A stretch of 32,803 bases of DNA, from positions 1 to 32,803 of the forward strand of contig NZ_VLNY01000028.1 of the NCBI RefSeq assembly GCF_008297975.1. Reading direction: 5' to 3'. The position numbers and the translations under genes are program-made. Below are positions 16,441 to 24,914 of this stretch, one piece after another; the stretch's first letter is position 1; each line of letters begins with the position of its first letter. This DNA comes from Antrihabitans cavernicola. GTDB lineage: Bacteria > Actinomycetota > Actinomycetes > Mycobacteriales > Mycobacteriaceae. The notes under the pieces were generated by a model. It had not been told where the DNA came from. It saw nothing but the letters and a program-made list of their open reading frames with translations, and did not search any database.

Positions 16441-16722
16441 GGGGACGTCGCCGGGGCGCTGGTGCAGTAGTTCACCCCATTCTGTGGTCGCGGCCTGCTC
16501 GCTTCCCGTGGATGCCGACCGGCTCGAATCGCCGGTTGCCACCCTCACCAGGGCTCTGGCCATCTGCAGAACGCCGAGGTGGTGTCGGCGTGCGGCGTCG
16601 AGGAGTTCCTCGAATGCGAGCTCTTCCCGACACCGACGCGAAGCGATGAGAATGCCCTCCGCCTGATCGAGCACGACCCGACCGGACAGCAACGCCACCC
16701 GATCCACTTTCGGTCTTTGCAT
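16429..16722 (-). CDS. Stand-alone ANTAR-domain protein
   Basis: The 97-residue protein consists almost wholly of an ANTAR domain (about residues 1-60: VALLSGRVVLDQAEGILIAS, CREELAFEELLDAARRHHLG). ANTAR domains bind paired RNA hairpins and act as antiterminators. No GAF or receiver domain is attached, so any signal must come from elsewhere. The start MQRPKVDRV is chosen because GAAGGGA lies 7 bp upstream; two earlier starts (16764, 16830) are possible. Operator E lies about 90 bp upstream, so it may belong to the same regulon. A tail of about 30 residues is polar. Confidence 0.82.
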   Translation of the reverse strand: MQRPKVDRVALLSGRVVLDQAEGILIASRRCREELAFEELLDAARRHHLGVLQMARALVRVATGDSSRSASTGSEQAATTEWGELLHQRPGDVPHPI

Positions 16723-16808
16723 AACGATCCCTTCGGTCCAACTGCTGAGGCAGACGCTGTTCATGCCCTCGCCATGCACGGGCGGCAACAATCCCACCTT
16801 ACTCCTTG

Positions 16809-16837
16809 CGCAACTATTGCGGATACGCAACTAATCG
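16809..16837 (-). promoter_or_regulatory. Operator site E upstream of the ANTAR gene
   Basis: CGCAACTATTGCG (16809-16821) is a perfect-arm 13-mer, followed by GATA and the half-site CGCAACTAATCG (16826-16837), the same order as the left part of module D. A GCAACAATC half-site lies to the left (16785-16793). The orientation points to the minus-strand ANTAR gene. ATTAGT on the minus strand occupies the -10 place; no clear -35 is seen. The minus-strand upstream flank shares GCGTCTCGG with site B. Confidence 0.6.
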
Positions 16838-16900
16838 TAGAGGATGGAGCCGAGACGCATGAATCACTGTTCAGGCGGCGGAGGCAGAAGGGAGATGTCG

Positions 16901-17212
16901 ATGCGTAACGACACACTCGGATACATCGGATACGTTTCGGTACTGGTCGGGGCTGCGGCCGGCGGGTTGTGGCTCATTGCGTTGGGTCACGACGCGACAA
17001 TTCACGCGATAGTTGCCGGCACAGTGTCTCTCGTGTTGCTGCTCGGCGGGATCGGCACCTTGCTGCTGATTCATCTGCGTCGGCAGGCCGATCCGGTCGA
17101 GCCGACGACTACTGCCGAAGAAGTAGCGGCGTACAGGAGTCAGCATCCGCCTCGAGAGATCGCAGGATGTGAGCGCGCATCGACTCCACCACCACAACCA
17201 CGGAACCGGTGA
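16901..17212 (+). CDS. Small two-helix membrane protein, unknown function
   Basis: The 103-residue product begins MRNDTLGYIGYVSVLVGAAA and has two membrane helices (about 6-27 and 35-57, the second IVAGTVSLVLLLGGIGTLLL), then a polar tail with Pro and Arg. The start is chosen at the second of two close ATGs because GAAGGGAG lies 6 bp before it. It is divergent from the ANTAR gene across operator E. No family is recognised. Confidence 0.6.
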   Translation: MRNDTLGYIGYVSVLVGAAAGGLWLIALGHDATIHAIVAGTVSLVLLLGGIGTLLLIHLRRQADPVEPTTTAEEVAAYRSQHPPREIAGCERASTPPPQPRNR

Positions 17213-17308
17213 GGTTGCGGGACTGTGGGAAGCCCGTAACGGATCTCGATTGCTCACGAAGCTCCAGCGGCTGCTGACGGTCAGCGCTTCCACCGAACAG
17301 GCTGGCGG

Positions 17309-17773
17309 TCATCCGGTGTATTGGGCGCCGTCATCGGTGCGGCGATATCGGCGCATGGCTGCGGGATATCCGGTGATGGCGGCGTCGTAGGCGGGTATGC
17401 GCAGCTGGGAAGCGAGTTCCCGTGCCACCGAGGGCGCGCCGACCCGGCGTCGGATCCACTCGCCGTCGTGTGCCACCGCGACGGCCGTGGTGTCGGTCGC
17501 ACTCGTCTCGGGCTCCACATACAACTCGACCCCACGACGGGTCCGAACGAACTCGCGGAGTTCCTCGAGGTCGGCCGGTGTCGCTTCTCGGTCGAGCATG
17601 CTCTGGTAACGGCCGCGGCTGGCGCGGATCCGTCGGCGATCGGCCTGTATGCGCCGACCCTCCGCACTCGCCCGCTCGTGGTAACCGAAACGCCCGGCGA
17701 GGCGCTCCGTCAGACCCACGCCACGTACACCCCGCAAATGAGAACACATCGTTCGAAACCATGATCGGCGCAT
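17309..17773 (-). CDS. Conserved actinobacterial hypothetical protein
   Basis: The 154-residue product has a basic helical N-terminal half and a compact C-terminal half (RGVELYVEPETSATDTTAVA, AHDGEWIRRRVG, ARELASQLRIPAYDAAITGY). From memory this C-terminal pattern recurs in mycobacterial and nocardial proteins of unknown function; that cannot be checked here. AAGGAGG six bases before the ATG fixes the start and is a near-ideal ribosome site. No signal peptide or membrane helix is seen. It is divergent from the lipoprotein-ABC operon. The preceding gap 17213-17308 shows nothing clear. Confidence 0.75.
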   Translation of the reverse strand: MRRSWFRTMCSHLRGVRGVGLTERLAGRFGYHERASAEGRRIQADRRRIRASRGRYQSMLDREATPADLEELREFVRTRRGVELYVEPETSATDTTAVAVAHDGEWIRRRVGAPSVARELASQLRIPAYDAAITGYPAAMRRYRRTDDGAQYTG

Positions 17774-17821
17774 CGGTGGCCTCCTTTTCTCGGGACACCT
17801 CCAAGGGTAGGAACAGAAGGG

Positions 17822-17916
17822 TTACCGACCGACGGGTAGCAGGTAAGCGCGGCGATTACCTGCGGGCGGGTGCGGACAGCCTTGTCCGGTAAACGGATGC
17901 TTACCTGCCGACATCC
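17822..17916 (+). promoter_or_regulatory. Repeated GGTAA/TTACC sites upstream of the ABC-two-component operon
   Basis: GGTAAGCGCGGCGATTACC (17842-17860) and GGTAAACGGATGCTTACC (17888-17905) are inverted-repeat sites. A further TTACCGACCGACGG lies at 17822. In direct-repeat view TTACC(T/G)(G/A)C recurs at 17822, 17857 and 17902. OmpR-type regulators usually bind direct repeats. A similar palindrome lies before the membrane-protein gene at 25863-25883, so the response regulator at 22662-23378 is the likely binder (inference). TTGACC at 17922-17927 could be a -35 box; no good -10 follows. Confidence 0.5.
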
Positions 17917-17973
17917 CGACGTTGACCCTCCCGTTTCTAGCCTGGTGATGTCCGCCGAAACAGGAGACCACCG

Positions 17974-18573
17974 ATGCGCCGACTTATTGTCCTGACGTCC
18001 GTTCTGGGATTTGCGTTGCTGGTGGTGTCCGGCTGCGGCCGCTCACCGAGCGCCCCCTCCACCACCAACACCACCTCGACCGCGGCGGCCGCCGCGGAGA
18101 CGAACCCGGCCGGCGATATTCCGGATACCACGGTGTTCGTGCCCTTTCATGCGCCGTCGGGAAAGTGGTCGGTGTCGGTTCCGCAGGGCTGGGCCAGAAC
18201 CGATTCCGGCGCCGCCGTGGTGTTCACCGACAAGCTGAATTCGATACGGCTGCAGGAGATACCGAACACGACAGCCGCGACGGAGGCCAGTGTGAAGACG
18301 ACGGAGGTACCGCAACTGCAGGCGGCCGACCCCAGCGTCAAGGTCGACACCATCACCACGGTGACCCGAAAAGCAGGTCCGGCGATCGAGACCACCTACA
18401 CCCACGACAGTGCACCGAACCCCGTCACCGGGAGGGTCGAACACGACGCGGTGCAACGCTACGACTACTTTCACAACGGCACCGAACTCGTGCTGACGCT
18501 GGCGGGTCCGGTCGGCGCCGACAACGTCGACCCCTGGCACACCGTTACCGACTCGGTGATGTGGACGCCGTGA
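17974..18573 (+). CDS. Secreted lipoprotein (LpqN/LpqT-like fold suspected)
   Basis: The 199-residue protein has a signal peptide and lipobox LVVSGCG, then a Ser/Thr/Ala-rich linker and a folded domain starting FHAPSGKWSVSVPQGWARTD. The PQGW pattern and size recall mycobacterial LpqN/LpqT-type proteins, but this is only a resemblance. It should sit outside the membrane. AGGAG precedes the ATG. Its stop overlaps the next start as GTGA, so it is the first gene of a six-gene run (lipoprotein, ATPase, ATPase, permease, response regulator, kinase). It might bind the ligand that the system senses or exports. Confidence 0.8.
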   Translation: MRRLIVLTSVLGFALLVVSGCGRSPSAPSTTNTTSTAAAAAETNPAGDIPDTTVFVPFHAPSGKWSVSVPQGWARTDSGAAVVFTDKLNSIRLQEIPNTTAATEASVKTTEVPQLQAADPSVKVDTITTVTRKAGPAIETTYTHDSAPNPVTGRVEHDAVQRYDYFHNGTELVLTLAGPVGADNVDPWHTVTDSVMWTP

Positions 18574-19250
18574 GCGCCCCGGCGCTGGCGGCCCGCGAGC
18601 TGTACCGATTCTACCGGGCCGGTGACGAGGAAACCCTGGCCCTGCGCGGCACCAGCCTCACCGTCGACCTCGGCGAAATCGTGGCGGTCACCGGCCCGTC
18701 GGGCTCGGGGAAATCGACCCTGCTCGCCTGCCTGGCCGGCGTGGACGAACCCGACGGCGGCACCGTCTACCTGCACGGGGCGCGGCTGAGCCACCGCAGC
18801 GAACAGGCACGCGCCGCCGCCCGCGCGAGCGGGATCGGCGTGCTGTTCCAGTCGAACAATCTGCTGGCCCATCTGAATGTCCTCGACAATGTGCGTCTGG
18901 CGCAGCGGCTGGCGCGTCAACGCGCGCACACGCGCCCGCTGCAGGTGCTGGACTCGGTCGGACTGGATTCACGCGCTCGGGCACGTCCGGCACAGCTCTC
19001 CGGCGGTGAGTCCGCCCGGGCCGGGTTGGCCGTCGCGTTGGCGAACAGCCCGCAGGTGTTGCTGGCCGACGAGCCGACCGGCGAACTCGACGAGCAGACC
19101 GAAGCCATCGTACTGGGGTTGCTGCGTGCCGCGGCCGAGCGGGGCTGCGCGGTGCTCGTCGCCTCGCACAGTCCGGCGGTCGCCGCGGCGGCCGATCGTA
19201 TTGTGCGCCTCGAGGACGGCCGCGTCATGACAGCGCAGGATCTGCCGTGA
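18570..19250 (+). CDS. ABC transporter ATP-binding protein (LolD/MacB type)
   Basis: This 226-residue ATPase has Walker A TGPSGSGKSTLL, Q-loop LFQSNNL, signature LSGGESARAGLA, Walker B VLLADEPTGELD and H-loop ASHS. The signature is SGGES, not the usual SGGQQ/SGGQR. The start is the GTG overlapping the lipoprotein stop (GTGA); a GTG at 18561 is the alternative. LolD/MacB-type ATPases drive mechanotransmission through FtsX-like permeases, which fits the neighbour at 19963. It and the next ATPase likely form a heterodimer, since only one permease gene follows. Confidence 0.93.
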   Translation: MSAPALAARELYRFYRAGDEETLALRGTSLTVDLGEIVAVTGPSGSGKSTLLACLAGVDEPDGGTVYLHGARLSHRSEQARAAARASGIGVLFQSNNLLAHLNVLDNVRLAQRLARQRAHTRPLQVLDSVGLDSRARARPAQLSGGESARAGLAVALANSPQVLLADEPTGELDEQTEAIVLGLLRAAAERGCAVLVASHSPAVAAAADRIVRLEDGRVMTAQDLP

Positions 19251-19969
19251 CCGGGCTGCCGACGGAGTTGGTGCGGTGCACCGGTGTGGCCCGCACCTAC
19301 GGGCGCGGCGACGCCGCGGTGGTGGCGATACACGGATTGACCGCCACGGTGCGCACCGGCGAACTGATTGCGGTCACCGGGCCCTCCGGGTCGGGCAAAT
19401 CGACGGTGCTGCATCTGTTCGCCGGCCTGGATTCCCCCACGGCCGGCACCATCACCTGGCCCGGACTGGGCGGTGACCCGACCGGCCGACCCGGTGCGGT
19501 GGGTTTCGTCTTCCAGGGTCCGAGCCTGCTGGCACCGTTGACCGCCGTCGAGAACGTCGCGCTGCCGATGCTGCTCGCCGGAGTGACACCAGCGGAGGCC
19601 GCAGCGCGAGCGGCGACGGCACTCGGCCTCGTCGATGCGGCGGCCCTCTCTCAGCGGCTGCCCGAGGAACTTTCCGGTGGACAGGCGCAGCGGGTCGCCG
19701 TCGCCCGGGTGCTCGCGGCAAGGCCGGCCCTGATCCTCGCCGATGAACCCACCGGCCAACTCGACGCCACCCACCGTGACCAGATCATCACCGTGTTGAT
19801 CGAGACCGCCCGCCATCTCGGGGCGGCACTGGTGGTATCCACTCACGATCAGCGGGTGGCCACCCGGTTGCGACGACAATGGCGCATCCGCGACGGTCGG
19901 CTGTGCACCGATGCGGGCCCTGCCCCGGTGCCGACTACCGACCGGACGGCAGGTGACCTAACGTGTTGA
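19247..19969 (+). CDS. ABC transporter ATP-binding protein (LolD/MacB type), second
   Basis: The 240-residue ATPase carries Walker A TGPSGSGKSTVL, Q-loop VFQGPSLL, a canonical signature LSGGQAQRVAVARV, Walker B LILADEPTGQLD and H-loop STHD. It starts at a GTG that overlaps the previous stop (GTGA). Its own stop lies 7 bp inside the permease gene. Both nucleotide sites look complete apart from the altered signature in the first ATPase. It completes the ATPase pair for the FtsX-type permease. Confidence 0.94.
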   Translation: MTGLPTELVRCTGVARTYGRGDAAVVAIHGLTATVRTGELIAVTGPSGSGKSTVLHLFAGLDSPTAGTITWPGLGGDPTGRPGAVGFVFQGPSLLAPLTAVENVALPMLLAGVTPAEAAARAATALGLVDAAALSQRLPEELSGGQAQRVAVARVLAARPALILADEPTGQLDATHRDQIITVLIETARHLGAALVVSTHDQRVATRLRRQWRIRDGRLCTDAGPAPVPTTDRTAGDLTC

Positions 19970-22611
19970 CGCTGATGTGGCTGCGGGGTCTGCTCGGGCG
20001 ACGATCCGGCCGCCTGGCAGGGGCGGCGGTCGGGGTGGCGATCGCGGTCGCCCTGCTCGCGTCGCTGGGCAGCTTCCTCGCCTCCTCGAAAGCCACCATG
20101 ACCTCGCGGTCGGTCCAACAGGTCGCCGTCGACTGGCAGGTGGCTGTCCAACCCGGTGCCGACCCGGCGGCGGTGTTGACCACCGTCCGGGCGGACCCGC
20201 ATGTGGCGCAAGCACTTCCAGTACAGTACGGCAGCACGACCGGACTGGCGGCCACCGTCGGCGGTGCCACACTCACCACCGGGGCCGGACGGGTAGTGGG
20301 GATCCCGCCCGGATACGCCGGCACGTTCGCAGGCGAGTTCCGCTACCTCACCGGTGCCCACGACGGGGTGCTGATCGCGCAGCAGACCGCCGCGAACCTG
20401 CACGCCGCACCCGGTGATCGGATCAGCATCGGCCGCACCGGACTACCCCCGGCGACGGTCACTGTCGCCGGGATCGTCGACCTCCCGCAGGCGAACGCCC
20501 TATTCCAGAAGGTCGGCGCACCCGCCACGGCGCAACCGCCTGCCCCACCCGACAACGTCGTCATCATGCCAACCCCACTGTGGGACACCATCTTCGGTCC
20601 ACTCGCCGCCACCCACCCGGATCAGGTGCAGACCCAGGTGCAGGCGCTGACCCGCCGCGAGCTGCCCCCGGACCCGGCCGCCGCCTACACCGCGGTCACC
20701 GGATCGGCGCACCATCTCGAGGCCACTCTCGCCGGTGGCGGCGTGATCGGTGACAACCTCGGTACCGCGCTGGGAGCAGCCAGACAGGACGCGTCCTACG
20801 CACAGCTCCTGTTCCTGTTTCTCGGCGCCCCCGGCGCCGTGCTGGCGGCCCTGCTCACCGCCATCATCACCGCCAGTGGAGCCGAGCGTCGCCGCAGCGA
20901 GCAGGCCCTGCTGCGGACCCGCGGCGCCCGGCCCGGGCAGCTGCTGCGGCTCGCCCTCGTCGAAGCCGCTGCGACCGGCGTGATCGGGGCGGGCGTCGGA
21001 TTGGGTGGCGCCGCCCTGATCTCCCGCTACGCGCTCGGCGGCGGCACCTTCTCAGCGGTGTGGGCCGGCATCGGTGCGGCGGTCGGTCTCGCCGTCGCCG
21101 GGGGCACCGCCGCCGTGCCGGTTTGGCGCGACCTGCGTCGCGGCACCACCATCGCCGCGGCCCGCCAGCCGGTCGGGCACACGGCCAGCCCGAGGTGGAT
21201 GCGCTACGGCCTGGATCTGTGGTTGCTGCTCGGTTTTGCCCTGGTGTGGCACGCCACCAGCGGCAACGGATACCAGCTTGTCCTGGCACCGGACGGGGCG
21301 CCGACGATCTCGGTCAGTTATTGGGCGTTTGCGGCGCCCGCTCTGCTGTGGGCCGGCGCAGCCCTGCTCGCGTGGCGGGTGGTCGACCTGTTCCTACACC
21401 GGGGCCGCCCGGTTCTGGCGCGGCTGCTGCGCCCGCTGACCGGTCCACTGTCGGGCACCGCCGCGGCCGGCATGTCCCGGCAGCGTCGTCCGCTCGCCCG
21501 CACCATCGTCCTGATCGTGCTCGCCGTGGCGTTCGCCGGTTCGACCGCAATATTCAATTCGACGTACCAGCAGCAAGCCCTGGCGGACGCGGAACTGTCC
21601 AACGGCGCGGACGTCACCGTCACCGAGCCACCCGCCGCGTCTGTCCCGGCCAGCACATTGACCACCCTGTCCGGTATCCCCGGTGTCGCGAAAGTCGCCG
21701 CGTTGCAACACCGTTTCGCCTACATCGGCGCCGACCTGCAGGATCTGTACGGGGTGAACCCGTCCACCCTGGGCTCCTCGGTGCAGCTGCAGAACGCCTA
21801 CTTCACCGGCGGCACCGCCGCCGGGCTGATGGACACCCTCGCCCACAAGCCCGACTCCATCCTCGTCAGCGCCGAAACCGTGAAGGACTACCAACTCCAC
21901 CCCGGAGATCTGATCCGGTTACGGCTGCTCGACGCCCACGCCCACCAACAGATCACGGTGCCCTTCCACTACGCCGGAGTGGTGAAAGAATTCCCGACCG
22001 CACCCAAGGACAGCTTCTTCGTCGCCAACGCCTCCTACATCGGCACCGCCACCGGCAACGTCGCGGCCGGGGAATTCCTGATCACCACCGACGGCACCGC
22101 CCCCGCCACGGTCGCCGCTCGCGTCCGCACCGTGCTGGAGCCCAGCGCCCATGTCACCGATATCACCACCACCCGGAATGTGGTCGGGTCGAGCCTGACC
22201 GCGGTCGATCTGGCCGGGCTGACTCGGGTCGAACTGGGTTTCGCCCTGCTGCTGGCCGCGTCGGCGACCGGACTGCTGCTGGCCCTCGGATTCACCGAAC
22301 GTCGTCGCACCTTCGCACTGCTGCGCGCCGTCGGTGCCCGCCCGCGGCAACTCGGCGCGCTGGTACTCGCCGAAGTCGGTGTCGTCACCGCCGCGGGCGC
22401 GGTCCTCGGCGCGCTCGCGGCGTGGGCGCTCACCAAGGTGCTGGTCTCGGTGTTGACGGGGGTGTTCGACCCACCACCGGATCATCTGGCCGTGCCCTGG
22501 ACCTACTTGATCGTGGTAGCCGCGGTGGGGCTGGCCTGCACCGGCCTCGCCGCCGCGCACACCATCCGGGCGGCCCGCCGGCCCGCTCTCGAGGAGCTGC
22601 GCGACCTGTGA
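19963..22611 (+). CDS. FtsX/MacB-type ABC permease
   Basis: This 882-residue protein has an N-terminal helix, a large extracytoplasmic domain (about 35-270), a cluster of helices in the middle (from LLFLFLGAPGAVLAALLTAI), a second outer domain (about 540-740) and C-terminal helices from LGFALLLAASATGLLLALGF. The cytoplasmic coupling segment near the C-terminus (ERRRTFALLRAVGARPRQLG) is typical of FtsX domains. Such double-FtsX permeases move lipids, peptides or lipoproteins, or sense them, rather than import solutes. GTG start, overlapping the ATPase gene. Substrate unknown; antimicrobial peptides or envelope stress are reasonable from the linked two-component system. Confidence 0.92.
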   Translation: MLTLMWLRGLLGRRSGRLAGAAVGVAIAVALLASLGSFLASSKATMTSRSVQQVAVDWQVAVQPGADPAAVLTTVRADPHVAQALPVQYGSTTGLAATVGGATLTTGAGRVVGIPPGYAGTFAGEFRYLTGAHDGVLIAQQTAANLHAAPGDRISIGRTGLPPATVTVAGIVDLPQANALFQKVGAPATAQPPAPPDNVVIMPTPLWDTIFGPLAATHPDQVQTQVQALTRRELPPDPAAAYTAVTGSAHHLEATLAGGGVIGDNLGTALGAARQDASYAQLLFLFLGAPGAVLAALLTAIITASGAERRRSEQALLRTRGARPGQLLRLALVEAAATGVIGAGVGLGGAALISRYALGGGTFSAVWAGIGAAVGLAVAGGTAAVPVWRDLRRGTTIAAARQPVGHTASPRWMRYGLDLWLLLGFALVWHATSGNGYQLVLAPDGAPTISVSYWAFAAPALLWAGAALLAWRVVDLFLHRGRPVLARLLRPLTGPLSGTAAAGMSRQRRPLARTIVLIVLAVAFAGSTAIFNSTYQQQALADAELSNGADVTVTEPPAASVPASTLTTLSGIPGVAKVAALQHRFAYIGADLQDLYGVNPSTLGSSVQLQNAYFTGGTAAGLMDTLAHKPDSILVSAETVKDYQLHPGDLIRLRLLDAHAHQQITVPFHYAGVVKEFPTAPKDSFFVANASYIGTATGNVAAGEFLITTDGTAPATVAARVRTVLEPSAHVTDITTTRNVVGSSLTAVDLAGLTRVELGFALLLAASATGLLLALGFTERRRTFALLRAVGARPRQLGALVLAEVGVVTAAGAVLGALAAWALTKVLVSVLTGVFDPPPDHLAVPWTYLIVVAAVGLACTGLAAAHTIRAARRPALEELRDL

Positions 22612-22661
22612 CACCACCACAGTCTGCCCACCGATCAGTCCCGCCTCGATAGGATCACGCC

Positions 22662-23378
22662 ATGGCCCAACTGCTGGTGGTCGAAGACGACGACACCATC
22701 GGCTCCCTACTCTCCGACGGCCTACATACCCACGGCCACCAGGTCACCTGGTGTCGCACCGGGCGCGCCGCAGTGCGTGAAGCGGTCCTGCACGAGTTCG
22801 ACCTGGTGCTGCTCGATCTCGGGCTGCCCGACCTCGACGGAGTGGAGGTCTGCCGCGAACTGCGCACCACCCAGCCGGGATGTGTACTGGTGATCCTGAC
22901 CGCCCGCGACGCGGAGATCGACGTCGTCGTCGGTCTCGACGCCGGCGCCGACGACTACCTCACCAAACCCTTCCGCTATGCCGAACTGTTGGCCCGCATC
23001 CGCGCGCACCTGCGCCGCGGACCCGTTCCCACCGTCGCGGTGCAGGCGCACGTCGTCGGCGAACTGGTCGTGGACCCCGCCGCCCGCACCGTCACCCTCG
23101 CCGGGCACCCCCTCGCCCTGCGGGCCAGGGAATTCGACCTGCTCGCCCGGCTGAGCGCCGACCCGGACACCGCCCTCACCCGCGAGATCCTGATCGCCGA
23201 CGTCTGGGACGAAAACTGGCACGGCTCGACGAAAACCCTGGACGTGCACATCGGGATACTCCGCAGAAAGCTCGCCGACGCCACCGCACGTTTCGGCGCC
23301 GACTCGTCCGGGGTGCCGCAGATCAGCACCCTGCGCGGCTACGGCTATCGCCTCGATTCGCCGGGTCAGCGACCTTGA
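22662..23378 (+). CDS. OmpR/PhoB-family response regulator
   Basis: The 238-residue protein has a receiver domain with acidic pocket EDDD (8-11), phospho-acceptor D52 in LVLLDLGLPDLDG, T in VILTARD and K in LTKPF. The C-terminal winged helix (from about 130) includes ALRAREFDLLARL and TLRGYGYRLD, typical of OmpR DNA-binding domains. It is coded 50 bp after the permease and 60 bp before its kinase. It probably binds the GGTAA/TTACC sites upstream of this operon and of the gene at 24915-25790. Confidence 0.96.
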   Translation: MAQLLVVEDDDTIGSLLSDGLHTHGHQVTWCRTGRAAVREAVLHEFDLVLLDLGLPDLDGVEVCRELRTTQPGCVLVILTARDAEIDVVVGLDAGADDYLTKPFRYAELLARIRAHLRRGPVPTVAVQAHVVGELVVDPAARTVTLAGHPLALRAREFDLLARLSADPDTALTREILIADVWDENWHGSTKTLDVHIGILRRKLADATARFGADSSGVPQISTLRGYGYRLDSPGQRP

Positions 23379-23438
23379 CAGCACCGACCATGAGAGCACC
23401 GGCCACGGCAGCCGTCGCAGCCGGCGGACACCGCACCC

Positions 23439-24743
23439 GTGCGTAGACGCATCGTGATCCTCGCCATGGCGGCCGCAACCCTGGCGACCAGCCTGTTCGG
23501 TATCCCGTTGGCGCTGTTCGTGGCGCACTACTACCGGGCCGACGAGACCGCCGAACTCGAACGCGCCGCCGATGCCGCCGCGATCGACGTCGCCGCCGAC
23601 CTGTTCCACGGACGGTCCCCGGGCGAGCTGCCCGCACCCGAGAGCGGAACCAGCCTCGCCCTCTTCGCAGCAGACGGGCACCTTCTGCAAGGGAAGGGGC
23701 CTAGCACCGCCGATCCCGTCGTCCGGCAGGCACTCGACGACAACGCGGTCCGCCAGACCAGCACAGGCGGCCAACTGATTGTGGCCGTTCCGCTCGCCGA
23801 CGGATTCCACGCCGCGTACGCGGTCCGGGCGGCCACCTCGAACACCGAGGTATATCCGAGGATTCTGATCACCTGGCTGCTCATGCTCACCCTCGACGGC
23901 CTCGTCCTGCTCGCGACGTGGCGCCTGGCCCGACGGCAGGCCCGCCGACTGGCCGACCCACTCGAACACCTCTCCCATGCCGCCTACCGGCTCGGCGACG
24001 GCGACTTCAGCGTCCGCACCCAGCCCAGCGGCATCCCCGAAATCGACTCGGCCGGTGCTGCGCTCGACCGGACCGCGGAACGGATCGGTGACCTCGTCGA
24101 CCGGGAACGCGCCATCACCGCCAACGCCTCACACCAACTACGCACCCCGCTGACCGGGCTGCGGCTGGGCCTCGAAGCCGCCCTCGACTCTCCGACCTCG
24201 GATCCTCACCAAGCCCTCGTCGACGCGCTCGCCGTCACCGACCGCCTCGACCACACCATCGACGACCTGATCACGCTCGCACGCGACACAACCCGCAGCA
24301 CCGAACCGCTCCCGGTGGGCGCGCTGCTCGACGAGATCCGCACCACCTGGCACGGACGCCTCGCCCAGACCGGCCGGCCGCTGCAAGTAGGCGCCGACAC
24401 CGACCTACCACCCTCGTCCGCGTCCACCGCCGCCATCCGCCAGATTCTTGCCGTTCTCATCGACAACGCCGCCGTACACGGGCTCGGCACAGTCACCGTC
24501 CACGCGCGCGACACCAACAACAGCGTCGCAATCGACGTCACCGACGAAGGAACTCAGCTCCACCGCGACGAATCCACCCTCTTCCAGCGGGGCACCACCC
24601 ACGGACACGGGATCGGACTCCCGCTCGCACGCAGCCTCGCCGAAGCCGAGGGCGGGCGCCTGCGCCTGAGCACTCGCATCCCGACAACATTCACGCTTTT
24701 TCTGCCCGCGGCACCGCCGCTACCCCCCGACGATGTCACCTGA
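23439..24743 (+). CDS. Sensor histidine kinase
   Basis: The 434-residue kinase has two membrane helices (about 5-27 and 145-165) with an outer sensor domain of about 110 residues, a HAMP region, the phospho-acceptor H232 in ASHQLRTPLTGLRL, the N box LIDNAAVHG, G1 DVTDEGT and G2 GHGIGLPLARSLAEAEGG. It starts at a GTG with a weak ribosome site. It is the cognate partner of the preceding response regulator. What it senses is not visible; the linked lipoprotein and FtsX permease suggest an envelope signal. Confidence 0.95.
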   Translation: MRRRIVILAMAAATLATSLFGIPLALFVAHYYRADETAELERAADAAAIDVAADLFHGRSPGELPAPESGTSLALFAADGHLLQGKGPSTADPVVRQALDDNAVRQTSTGGQLIVAVPLADGFHAAYAVRAATSNTEVYPRILITWLLMLTLDGLVLLATWRLARRQARRLADPLEHLSHAAYRLGDGDFSVRTQPSGIPEIDSAGAALDRTAERIGDLVDRERAITANASHQLRTPLTGLRLGLEAALDSPTSDPHQALVDALAVTDRLDHTIDDLITLARDTTRSTEPLPVGALLDEIRTTWHGRLAQTGRPLQVGADTDLPPSSASTAAIRQILAVLIDNAAVHGLGTVTVHARDTNNSVAIDVTDEGTQLHRDESTLFQRGTTHGHGIGLPLARSLAEAEGGRLRLSTRIPTTFTLFLPAAPPLPPDDVT

Positions 24744-24840
24744 ACACCTGACCATCGACGATGAACGACCCGGCACCGGGATGGCAGTACACCGCCATGA
24801 CAGTAGAGGGTCGGATTCCAACAGCTCCGGGCATGCGACA

Positions 24841-24873
24841 TCGATTCGAGAGGCCTCCCGCCTCTCGAATCGA
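24841..24873. terminator. Bidirectional hairpin terminator
   Basis: TCGATTCGAGAGG and CCTCTCGAATCGA form a perfect 13-bp stem around a 7-base loop. It lies between the convergent kinase (end 24743) and membrane-protein gene (end 24915) and would serve both. There is no U-tract, as is common in actinobacteria. Confidence 0.8.
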
Positions 24874-24914
24874 CGTGACAATCCGTGGCGAAGCCGCCCG
24901 CGCCCGCGTCGCTT

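Noticed and set aside
21060-22652. Second open frame inside the FtsX permease
   Set aside because: Arginine-rich, no membrane helices, inside a clear permease gene.
22722-23978. Minus-strand open frame opposite the response regulator and kinase
   Set aside because: Crosses two well-supported genes and has no motif.
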